The notes under the pieces were generated by a model that was not told the origin of the DNA, did no database searches, and saw only the letters and a program-made list of their open reading frames with translations. The position numbers and the translations under genes are program-made. Positions 6,551 to 12,737 of a DNA stretch of 12,737 bases are shown here, piece by piece. The stretch lies in the NCBI GenBank assembly GCA_964471755.1, contig CAYYJM010000186.1, positions 1 to 12,737 of the forward strand. Reading direction: 5' to 3'. The stretch is from CAYYJM01 sp964471755. GTDB taxonomy: Bacteria > Planctomycetota > Planctomycetia > Gemmatales > Gemmataceae. The first letter of the stretch is position 1. Each line of letters begins with the position of its first letter.

Positions 6551-6800
6551 CCCCTCGCCCCTGTCCTCAGGGGAGAGGGGTTGGGGTGAGGGGTTTGCGC
6601 CTTCCCTGTCTGGAGAGCCGCTTCCCCCTCACCCCAGCCCTCTCCCCCGGAGTACCGAGGGAGAGGGAGCCGGCCGAGCCCCTCGCCCCTGTCCTCAGGG
6701 GAGAGGGGTTGGGGTGAGGGGTCTTTGTCTTCCCTGGCTGGAAAGCCTTATCCCCCTCACCCCAACCCTCTCCCCCGGAGTACCGAGGGAGAGGGAGCCG
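6551..6800. repeat. Tandemly duplicated 128-base GC-rich inverted-repeat element
   Basis: Copy 1 starts at 6551 and copy 2 at 6679, a period of 128 bases. Each copy carries a 43-base arm A (6551-6593; 6679-6721) of the type CCCCTCGCCCCTGTCCTCAG and an imperfectly complementary arm B (6625-6667; 6753-6795) of the type CCCCTCACCCCAACCCTCTC. The arms thus alternate A-B-A-B and can pair within or between copies. Translated, the arms give PSPLSSGERGWGEG and PLTPTLSPG-like peptides, known as spurious ORFs from dispersed repeats in many genomes. The spacers between arms have diverged more than the arms. It fills the gap between rpsG and fusA. Confidence 0.9.
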
Positions 6801-6823
6801 CTTTAGGAACAGTCACTGACTTT

Positions 6824-6830
6824 GAGGAGG
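6824..6830 (+). promoter_or_regulatory. Strong ribosome binding site deciding the fusA start
   Basis: GAGGAGG is followed by six bases and then ATG at 6837. This is a near-perfect Shine-Dalgarno and rules out the in-frame TTG at 6822, which lies upstream of and overlaps this site. It contrasts with rpsL and rpsG, whose starts have weak or no Shine-Dalgarno. Confidence 0.85.
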
Positions 6831-6836
6831 TGCGTC

Positions 6837-8945
6837 ATGGCGAAAGAGAAAGATAAAGCGGGCCCCGATTTGACCCGTGTCCGCAACCTGGGCATCATCG
6901 CTCATATTGATGCGGGAAAAACGACCACCAGTGAGCATCTGCTCTTCTACGCCGGGGCCGTCCACCGGCTCGGCGGCGTCGATGCCGGTAACACGACGAC
7001 TGACTTCGACGAGGAAGAACAGGAACGCGGCATCACCATCTACAGCGCGTGCATCCCGTTCCAGTGGCGCGACTGCACGGTCAACCTGATCGACACGCCA
7101 GGCCACGTTGATTTCACCGCCGAGGTGGAGCGGTCCCTGCGCGTCCTGGATGGCTGTGTTGTGGTCTTCGATGCCCAGAAAGGCGTCGAGGCTCAGTCGG
7201 AGACGGTCTGGCGACAGGCCGATCGCTACCGTGTTCCCCGGATGGTCTTCATCAACAAGATGGACGTGGTGGGTGCCCACTTTGCCAACGCCGTGGACGA
7301 GGTCCGCGAGCGGCTGGAGGCCAATCCGGTCGCGTTGATCCTGCCCATCGGTGCGGGCGGTCCCAATGATAGCCCGAAGCCGTTCGAGGGGATCATCGAT
7401 CTGCTCGAACAGAAGGCCCTCTACTTCGACCCGGCCGATTTCGGCCAGACCATTCGCAGCGAGCCGATCCCCGCGGACATGGCCGACGAGGTCGCCGCCT
7501 GGCGGGAGAAGCTCTTCGACGCCCTCTCGGCCAATGACGAGAGCGACGCGATCACCAGCGCGTACCTGGAGGGGAAAGAGATCCCCGTGGAGACGCTGCG
7601 CGCCGTCATCCGCGAGCAGACGCTCCGACGACAGATTCAGCCGGTGCTGTGCGGCTCGGGTCGGAACCACATCGGCATTCAGCCGCTGCTCGATGCCTGC
7701 ACGTACTACCTGCCCAGCCCGCTGGATCGGCCGCCGGTGACCGGGGTCAACCCGAAGAAGAAGGACAAGGAAGAACAGCGTCACTGCGATCCGAAGGAGC
7801 CGTTTGCCGGCCTCGTCTTCAAGGTCGTGGCCAGCACGCATGGCGAGTTGTACTACCTGCGAATCTACTCCGGCACGCTCAAGTCGAATAGCCGGGTGCT
7901 GAACGCCACCAAGGACGCGAAGGAACTCGTCGGCAAGCTCTACCACACGAAGGCCGACCCGACCCAGCGGGACGAGTTGCCCGAGGCGGTCGCCGGCGAC
8001 ATCGTCGCGCTGATTGGCCTGAAGGATTCGATCACCGGCGACACGCTGTGCGAGACGCAGCATCCGATCGTCCTGGAGCGGATCACCTTCGCCGAGGCGG
8101 TCGTCAGCCAGTCGATCGAGCCGGAATCGTCGGCCGACAAGGACAAGCTGGTCGAGATCCTCAATCTGCTGCGCAAGGAAGATCCGACGTTCACCTGGCG
8201 TGACGACCGGGAGACGGGCCAGAAGCTGATGAGCGGCATGGGCATGCTGCACCTGGAGATCAAGCGGCACCGGATGGAGCGCGACTTTCGGCTCAAGATC
8301 CGTGTCGGCAAGCCGCGTGTCAGCTACCGTGAGACGATCCGGGATGCGAAGACGGTCGAGGGGGACGCGACGCACCTGGCCGGGGCCCACAGTCTGTTCG
8401 GTCGAGCGGTCGTCAAGTTCGAGAGCTACGACGGTCCCGAGCCGATCAAGGTCGTCTCGAAGCTGAAGTCGGAGACGCTCACTGAGGCATTCGAGAACGC
8501 TCTGATCCAGGGGCTGACCGGAGCCCTCGATTCGGGCGACCTCGGCTTTCCGGTCATGCACGTCCGGGCGACGATCCTGGAAGCGAAGATGGACGAGGCG
8601 CTCTCCTCGGAGGGGGCCTTCGCCGCCGTCGGAGCGGACGCGGTTCGTCAGGCGCTGCGCGACAACATCGTCCTGCTGGAGCCGGTCATGCGGCTGGAGG
8701 TGACGGTGCCGGAGGACTCTCTCGGTGCGATCACCGGCGACCTGAACGCTCGCCGAGCGGAGATCCTCGATCAGCATCTTCGCGGCAAGCTCTGGGTGGT
8801 CGAGGCGATCGTGGCTCTGGCCCGGATGTTCGACTATGCCGACAAGGTTCGCAGTCTGAGTGCCGGTCGGGCATCCTACACGATGGAGCCGAGCGCGTAC
8901 CGGCCCGCTCCCGAGGAAGTGCTGCGGAAGATGCTGGAGGGGTGA
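6837..8945 (+). CDS. fusA: Elongation factor G (divergent, spdEFG-like)
   Basis: This is a 702-residue translational GTPase that moves tRNA-mRNA through the ribosome and/or recycles ribosomes. GTPase motifs: AHIDAGKT (22-29, P-loop), RGITI (64-68, switch I), DTPGH (86-90) and NKMD (140-143). The G5 region is GSG (273-275) where most EF-Gs have GSA. Domain II-III marks are AGDIVALIGLKD, TGDTLC and GMGMLHLEIK. GKPRVSYRETI begins domain IV, and the C-terminus has RSLSAGRASYTME of domain V. Sequences such as GNTTTDFDEEEQERGITI and KLYHTKADPTQRDELPEA resemble the extra EF-G clades (spdEFG) described for spirochaetes, planctomycetes and delta-proteobacteria. I cannot say which of the two clades. 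At the domain IV tip, the residue aligned to E. coli His583 is Asp586. It lies in str-cluster order but 410 bases after rpsG, and no tuf follows. Confidence 0.93.
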   Translation: MAKEKDKAGPDLTRVRNLGIIAHIDAGKTTTSEHLLFYAGAVHRLGGVDAGNTTTDFDEEEQERGITIYSACIPFQWRDCTVNLIDTPGHVDFTAEVERSLRVLDGCVVVFDAQKGVEAQSETVWRQADRYRVPRMVFINKMDVVGAHFANAVDEVRERLEANPVALILPIGAGGPNDSPKPFEGIIDLLEQKALYFDPADFGQTIRSEPIPADMADEVAAWREKLFDALSANDESDAITSAYLEGKEIPVETLRAVIREQTLRRQIQPVLCGSGRNHIGIQPLLDACTYYLPSPLDRPPVTGVNPKKKDKEEQRHCDPKEPFAGLVFKVVASTHGELYYLRIYSGTLKSNSRVLNATKDAKELVGKLYHTKADPTQRDELPEAVAGDIVALIGLKDSITGDTLCETQHPIVLERITFAEAVVSQSIEPESSADKDKLVEILNLLRKEDPTFTWRDDRETGQKLMSGMGMLHLEIKRHRMERDFRLKIRVGKPRVSYRETIRDAKTVEGDATHLAGAHSLFGRAVVKFESYDGPEPIKVVSKLKSETLTEAFENALIQGLTGALDSGDLGFPVMHVRATILEAKMDEALSSEGAFAAVGADAVRQALRDNIVLLEPVMRLEVTVPEDSLGAITGDLNARRAEILDQHLRGKLWVVEAIVALARMFDYADKVRSLSAGRASYTMEPSAYRPAPEEVLRKMLEG

Positions 8946-8967
8946 GACGATCAGACGCGCGACAAGA

Positions 8968-9012
8968 CCGCCGGCAAGCCGGCGGCTAAATGAAGACGGT
9001 GAGACGCTCACC
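8968..9012. terminator. Two hairpins downstream of fusA, possible termination or repeat
   Basis: CCGCCGG-CAAG-CCGGCGG (8968-8985) is a perfect 7-base-pair stem starting 23 bases after the fusA stop. GGTGAG-ACG-CTCACC (8998-9012) is a second, 6-base-pair stem. Neither is followed by a clear T run, so intrinsic termination is uncertain. The first hairpin has the look of a dispersed GCCGGCGG repeat. Confidence 0.35.
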
Positions 9013-9057
9013 TCCGTGGACAGGGACGCGCAACCCTCACGAGAGCGGTTGCATTTT

Positions 9058-9097
9058 TGCTAAATGGTATTTAGCATTCGCTCGGTGAATGCTAAAT
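9058..9097. repeat. Three-armed AT-rich inverted repeat between fusA and the mcrB-like gene
   Basis: Arm A TGCTAAAT (9058-9065), arm B ATTTAGCATTC (9069-9079) and arm C GAATGCTAAAT (9087-9097). B is perfectly complementary to C over 11 bases (7-base loop) and to A over 8 bases (3-base loop), so only one of the two hairpins can form at a time. It lies between convergent genes and is clearly AT-richer than its surroundings. No standard T-tract terminator is visible on either strand. The function could be bidirectional termination, a protein binding site or a switch. Confidence 0.7.
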
Positions 9098-9202
9098 CTC
9101 GATGAGAGTGCCATGGCATAACGGAAACGCGGCCCGATCTGGGAGCCGAAGGCCCAGGATCTGCGCGCCGCAGTCCGAGCCCGGCAGATGTCGCAAAATA
9201 GC
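9098..9202. other. Convergent intergenic remainder without a recognised gene
   Basis: The stretch carries a 10-base palindrome TGCCATGGCA (9109-9118) and a hairpin CTGGG/CCCAG (9139-9143 with 9153-9157) with a nine-base loop. The reading frames here are extensions of shadow frames. I see no gene. A tRNA was considered and rejected. Confidence 0.5.
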
Positions 9203-12010
9203 TCACGCTTCGCGCCGCACCTTCCGCCGTGGCTCCCGCTCCAGGCGCTCCAGCGTGAACGCCTCCAGCCGCTCCGCCCGGCCCGCGACGTGTTCCTGTA
9301 CCAGCGGCAGGACATGATGCGACCACACCAGTCCCAGCCTGTCCGCGTCGAGTTTCGGCACCATGAACACGCTGTGGCCGATCAGCGCCGTCGGACCCAG
9401 CTCGAACGCCAGCTTCGCATTCAACCGATCGAACAGGTCCAGCACCCGCGACGCAAAGTCGATCTCGGCCGGTGGATGCGTTCGCAGCCAGGCGGCCAGG
9501 ACCTCGGCGTCGGGTGACATCTCCAGGAACGAGAACCGCCGTCGTAGCGCCTGATCGACCAGGGCCACGGAGCGATCGGCGGCGTTCATCGTGCCGAGCA
9601 GGTAGAGGTTCGTCGGTAACTGAAACCGCCGCCGCGAGTACGGCAGCACCACGGCCTGCTCACGGTATTCGAGCAGGTAGAGCAGCTCGCCGAAGATGCG
9701 CGGTAGATTGCCACGATTGATCTCGTCGATCACCAGAACGTGCGGCTTCGTCGGGAAGGCCGCGGCCTGGTCGGCGAACGCGCAGAGCAGCCCCTCCTCG
9801 ATCGGATACGTCGCCTCATGTCGGCCGTTCACCTCGACCGTGCGGACCTTGATCCCCTCGACGAATTCCTCGTAGGTGTACGCCGGATGGAACTGCACCA
9901 GGCGGATGCACTCGTCACGGCCCTGGGCGATGAGCCGGGCCAGACACCGCGCGACGTGCGTCTTGCCCGTCCCCGGCACGCCCTGGAGGATGAGTTGCTT
10001 CTTCAGTTCGAGCAGACCGCGTGCGCGGTCGAGCCAGCCGGCATCGAGATAGGTCGCACGCAGGAAGTCGGCCGTGGTGTACGCTCCCGCCTCGGGCCGG
10101 ACGACGCCGAGTCGGTTCAGCGTCGCCTCGGCGTCCTCCTCGAACGCGGCGGCGACCAGCGGCAGGAGCCGATCGAAGGCGAGCAGCACCTCGCCCACGA
10201 GCCCCTCACCGAGCAGGACCGGATCGTCGGCGCGAAGCGTCCAGCCGACCTCGCACGATTTGCCCTTCGCCCAGGTGAGGATTGCTTCATGCGTCGCGGG
10301 CGGTTCGCTCCCCGGCCGATCGGCCTGACCCCAGGTCGAGCCGGTCAACGCGCCGCGTGATTCCAGGATGGCGAAGATCCAGCGGCCATGACGTGTCAGG
10401 TTCGTTCGCAGACGAGCCAGGGCGGCGCGGGCCTCCTTCCCCAGACGCAGACCAAAGCGGACACCGGTCGCGTCGAGACGGACGAAGAGCTGCGCCTGCT
10501 GGTGCCGCGGTCCCGGCGGCCGGAACGTGATCCAGAGCGTCGTCGAGTACGGGCCGCCCCGGCCGTAGGCGTTGCGGCAGATGCTCGTCAGGGCGTGGCC
10601 GGGCCGCGCCACCGTGTCGATCGCCCAGCCTTGCCGACCACACAGGACCGGAGCGACGTAGCGAGTGACAAGAGCCTGACACAGTTCGAGCAACGGCTGG
10701 CGGACACCGAAGCGATAGCGGGTTCGCTGCCCGGCCATCCAGGCGCGATCGTTATGCTGGGCCAGGTCGGCGAGGAACGCGAAAGTGTCGGGGCCGAAGC
10801 CGGCGAACGGCACGAGGCCGTTCTCGGTGCGGGCGGTCGTCTCCGGAGCGAGGGCGAGCAGCACGGCCGGCACCTCGAACGGGTGCAGGGTCAGCCGCTC
10901 GCGGAGCCAGGCGACGCCCTCGCGGAACAGGGCGTAATCGTCGGCCGGTCGGCCGGTGGCGGGACCGTCTTCCAGCGTGGCATGGCCAGCGCGAAGCCCC
11001 TCGGACCAGGGCGGAAACGCCTGTGGATCGCGCAGATGCAGCACGGCCGGCGGCAGCCAGAGGCCGGCACCGGGAATGGGATCGGCCTGCCAGAACGCAG
11101 CCAGCACCGTCGGCAGGGCCGGGTCCGGCGTCTCCCACAGACGACCGACCCAGAGGATAAGTGCCTCGGCATCCCGAACCGGATCGAGCGGCGACCGTGC
11201 GGCACTGTCCGGATCGGCCTCGGCCAGGACGGCCAGGAGGTCGGGACCATCGCAGCGTGCCAGCGCCTGGGCGAGCCGACCCTGAGCGGAACTCAGCGCC
11301 TGGCCGCGCTGCTTGAGTTGCTCGCGTAGATGGCCGCCGGAGCGAACCCGCTCGACCGCCTTGCGCAGGTGGGCCGACTCGCTGTCCGGGGCGAGCGTTC
11401 GGCCCGTCGTGTGAGCGACTCGCGTGAGGAAGTGATCGACCTGCTGGGCCGACGTCAGCGCCCCCGAGGCGAGCAGACGCGTGCAGGCCTCAAGCAGCCG
11501 ACCGTAGACGATGGCGGCCCCGGCCCCCGGAGCCCAGCGGGCCAGGCCGAGTCGGCGCACGGCCGAGACGATGTCCGGCGTCCAGCCGGGATGGCGATCC
11601 GGGTCGAGCCCCTGCACAAGAGCCGACCAGAAGGCCGGGCCAAGGCCGGCGACGAAGTACGCTCCGTTCGGCTGAAGGCACTGTTCAAGCTTGACCGGCA
11701 ACGGCTCGCGTCCCCGAGCCAGCATGGCGACACCATGACGGACGATGCCGATGCGACGCTGGAGGGTGCCACCGTGCAGCGGCGGCGCGACGACAGCCTC
11801 GTAGAAGGCGAGCAGGGCATCGCGAAATGCGGCGTCCGGAGCGGCGTCGAGGAACCCAGGCGCGAGCAGGCCAGCCGCCACGGCGCGGATGGCGGCGAAA
11901 CGTCGGCCCAGACCGGGAACCTCACCGAGGCGGGCCGGCAGCGGAGCCGACGCCGTGTAGGCGTGCAGCAGCGGGGCCAGCGGCAGCGACTCCGGCCCGG
12001 GTCGAGTCAT
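9203..12010 (-). CDS. McrB-like AAA+ NTPase fused to a DUF2461-type domain, without McrC
   Basis: The protein has 935 residues. Residues 1-400 are mostly helical with no confident family; a segment near 312-370 (WLPPAVLHLRDPQAFPPW, then LREGVAWL-like and HPFEVPAVLLAL) resembles the region found before McrB-type ATPases. Residues about 402-580 match the DUF2461/TIGR02453 pattern: FAGFGPDTFAFLADLAQHND, RTRYRFGVRQPLLELC, and later FVRLDATGVRFGLRLG. The C-terminal third is McrB-type AAA+: Walker A GVPGTGKT (677-684), Walker B VLVIDEINRGN with D762-E763, signature MNAAD (808-812; McrB has MNTAD) and ALRRRF with candidate arginine fingers. McrB hydrolyses GTP to drive the McrC nuclease in restriction of modified DNA, but no mcrC is present on either side, so the effector is unknown. 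AGGGGGTGA precedes the ATG. It is convergent with fusA and divergent from the small secreted gene. Confidence 0.85.
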   Translation of the reverse strand: MTRPGPESLPLAPLLHAYTASAPLPARLGEVPGLGRRFAAIRAVAAGLLAPGFLDAAPDAAFRDALLAFYEAVVAPPLHGGTLQRRIGIVRHGVAMLARGREPLPVKLEQCLQPNGAYFVAGLGPAFWSALVQGLDPDRHPGWTPDIVSAVRRLGLARWAPGAGAAIVYGRLLEACTRLLASGALTSAQQVDHFLTRVAHTTGRTLAPDSESAHLRKAVERVRSGGHLREQLKQRGQALSSAQGRLAQALARCDGPDLLAVLAEADPDSAARSPLDPVRDAEALILWVGRLWETPDPALPTVLAAFWQADPIPGAGLWLPPAVLHLRDPQAFPPWSEGLRAGHATLEDGPATGRPADDYALFREGVAWLRERLTLHPFEVPAVLLALAPETTARTENGLVPFAGFGPDTFAFLADLAQHNDRAWMAGQRTRYRFGVRQPLLELCQALVTRYVAPVLCGRQGWAIDTVARPGHALTSICRNAYGRGGPYSTTLWITFRPPGPRHQQAQLFVRLDATGVRFGLRLGKEARAALARLRTNLTRHGRWIFAILESRGALTGSTWGQADRPGSEPPATHEAILTWAKGKSCEVGWTLRADDPVLLGEGLVGEVLLAFDRLLPLVAAAFEEDAEATLNRLGVVRPEAGAYTTADFLRATYLDAGWLDRARGLLELKKQLILQGVPGTGKTHVARCLARLIAQGRDECIRLVQFHPAYTYEEFVEGIKVRTVEVNGRHEATYPIEEGLLCAFADQAAAFPTKPHVLVIDEINRGNLPRIFGELLYLLEYREQAVVLPYSRRRFQLPTNLYLLGTMNAADRSVALVDQALRRRFSFLEMSPDAEVLAAWLRTHPPAEIDFASRVLDLFDRLNAKLAFELGPTALIGHSVFMVPKLDADRLGLVWSHHVLPLVQEHVAGRAERLEAFTLERLEREPRRKVRREA

Positions 12011-12185
12011 GGATCACCCCCTGTTCGCGTGGCCGTATTCTACCGGATCGACCGGCCCTTCGCTGCTGCAAACCTGAGCAAACGAGCAAAGTCCTCCCGA
12101 CCGGCAGAATTGGCCGCAAGAACCATCCCACGGCGCGGCTCGCTATACTGGCAGGGTTCCATCGATTCCACCAAGGAGAAGTCCC
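12011..12185. promoter_or_regulatory. Divergent intergenic region between the mcrB-like gene and the secreted protein
   Basis: On the minus strand TAGAAT (12042-12037) is a possible -10 for the mcrB-like gene, 27 bases from its ATG, but no matching -35 was found. On the plus strand TATACT (12144-12149) is a possible -10 for the small secreted gene, also without a good -35; a TTGGCC at 12110 is too far away. AAGGAG (12173-12178) lies 7 bases before the plus-strand ATG and serves as its ribosome binding site. Confidence 0.4.
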
Positions 12186-12536
12186 ATGATTCGGAAGTGC
12201 GTCGGAGTCTGTCTCGTGGCGGCCCTGGTCGTGTTCTGCGGTCGCGATTCCGCCGTCGGGCAGGAGAAGCGAACGGGCACGGTTACCGGAGAGGTGAAGG
12301 CGAAGAAGGACTCGCCCAACGGCAAGAACGTGATCCTCACGGTGCAAGCCGTCGGCGAGGAGAAGGCCCGGACCTACCGCGTGCAGTACGATCCCAAGGT
12401 CAAGGGACCGAAGCCCGAGGTCCTCAAGGCCGTTCGCGCATCGAAGGTCGGCGACCGCGTGGAACTGGCGTGGATCGACACCGGCGAGGGCCTGGCGATC
12501 ACGAAGTTTGAGGTACTCAAGAAGCGCGGACAGTAA
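12186..12536 (+). CDS. Small secreted protein of unknown function
   Basis: The product has 116 residues. It begins with a signal peptide (MIRKCVGVCLVAALVVFCG...SAVGQ) with likely cleavage near residues 24-26. VVFC is not a good lipobox, so a lipoprotein is unlikely. The mature part, about 90 residues, is rich in Lys, Val and Glu and alternates short hydrophobic stretches (GTVTGEVKAK, NVILTVQAV, KARTYRVQYD, DRVELAWI, LAITKFEVLKK). This suggests a small beta-barrel of OB or SH3 type; that is inference from pattern. Composition and codon use look native to the genome and the Shine-Dalgarno AAGGAG is well placed. It resembles short secreted proteins common in planctomycetes, but I do not recognise a named family. 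It is divergent from the mcrB-like gene, with no evidence for a shared job. Confidence 0.8.
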   Translation: MIRKCVGVCLVAALVVFCGRDSAVGQEKRTGTVTGEVKAKKDSPNGKNVILTVQAVGEEKARTYRVQYDPKVKGPKPEVLKAVRASKVGDRVELAWIDTGEGLAITKFEVLKKRGQ

Positions 12537-12560
12537 CGAGGAAGGTTGGGAATGAGGTAG

Positions 12561-12709
12561 GGTGGGCCGAGCGCCAGCGAGAGCCCACCATCTCGGAAAC
12601 GATGCACGATGCACGATGAATCCAGCGAGGCTCGGTGGGCTCTCGCTCCCTGGAACGATGAACAATGAATCCGGCGAGGCTCGGTGGGCTCTCGCTGGCG
12701 CTCGGCCCC
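12561..12709. repeat. Inverted and direct GTGGGCTCTCGCT repeats
   Basis: A perfect 26-base inverted repeat pairs 12564-12589 with 12683-12708. Inside it, a 32-base direct repeat with one mismatch occurs at 12616-12647 and 12665-12696 (ATGAATCC[A/G]GCGAGGCTCG...). The short tandem GATGCAC (12601-12614) lies in the loop. The pattern is typical of a dispersed non-coding repeat; the open frames across it are not genes. The last bases (12710-12737) show nothing recognisable. Confidence 0.8.
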
Positions 12710-12737
12710 ATACGCGCCAACTTAAGGCAGCCCGCCC

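Noticed and set aside
6437..6800. CRISPR array
   Set aside because: Repeats are inverted and tandem without regular 30-40 base unique spacers, and no cas gene is present.
6510..6806. A 98-residue plus-strand open frame in the repeat island
   Set aside because: It is the translation of the GC-rich inverted repeat (SPLSSGERGWGEG type), a well-known spurious product without a ribosome binding site.
6813..9011. A 732-residue open frame on the minus strand across fusA
   Set aside because: It is the antisense shadow of a clearly recognised EF-G gene in high-GC DNA. Its product is rich in Arg, Leu, Asp and Val without any family motif, and there is no reason to have a gene there.
9107..9187. tRNA-like sequence with a 5-base-pair CTGGG/CCCAG stem and GTCCGAG
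   Set aside because: The loop has nine bases instead of seven, the GTCCGAG stretch differs from the T-loop consensus and its flanks do not pair as a T-stem, and no acceptor stem closes it.
10388..11329. Long plus-strand open frames opposite the mcrB-like gene (also 9740-10360 and 11330-12511)
   Set aside because: They are antisense to a protein with clear Walker and DUF2461 motifs, are charged low-complexity products, and one runs through the start of two real genes.
11922..12720. Minus-strand open frames across the small secreted gene and the right-end repeats
   Set aside because: They cross the divergent promoter region and repeat DNA, and repeat-derived peptides occur twice within them; the plus-strand gene has a signal peptide and binding site.

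Overview
The window reads as chromosomal DNA of a high-GC planctomycete, most likely of the Gemmata/Gemmataceae group. This rests on the EF-G type, on a secreted/membrane PQQ-propeller protein with a planctomycete-style N-terminal domain, on an SD-poor ribosomal-protein start, and on families of GC-rich inverted repeats scattered between and inside genes. The placement is inference from protein resemblance; no 16S rRNA is present.

Layout, left to right. Positions 1-2753 (minus strand) hold a sulfate ABC importer operon, sbp/cysP -> cysT -> cysW. The last gene runs off the left edge, so the ATPase gene (cysA) would lie outside the window. Positions 2835-5297 (minus strand) hold a large membrane protein: signal peptide, N-terminal planctomycete domain, about six membrane segments and a C-terminal PQQ-like beta-propeller. 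A palindromic repeat is inserted in frame in its middle. Positions 5298-5538 are a divergent promoter region with a structured leader for rpsL. Positions 5539-8945 (plus strand) carry the str cluster rpsL-rpsG-fusA (S12, S7, EF-G), but rpsG and fusA are separated by about 410 bases of repeat DNA and no tuf gene follows. Positions 8946-9202 are a convergent intergenic region with several hairpins, including a three-armed AT-rich inverted repeat. Positions 9203-12010 (minus strand) encode a 935-residue McrB-like AAA+ protein fused to a DUF2461-type domain, with no mcrC beside it. Positions 12186-12536 (plus strand) encode a small secreted protein. Positions 12537-12737 are again repeats.

Taken together, this is a housekeeping region (sulfate uptake, translation) with one probable defence-type gene and repeat elements in most gaps. 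The points most worth a second look are: S12 carrying Arg at position 88, a classic streptomycin-resistance residue, as its natural state; the orphan DUF2461-McrB fusion; a divergent EF-G lacking the domain IV tip histidine; the repeat translated in frame inside the PQQ protein; and the mutually exclusive hairpins downstream of fusA. I see no CRISPR array, rRNA, convincing tRNA or transposase.
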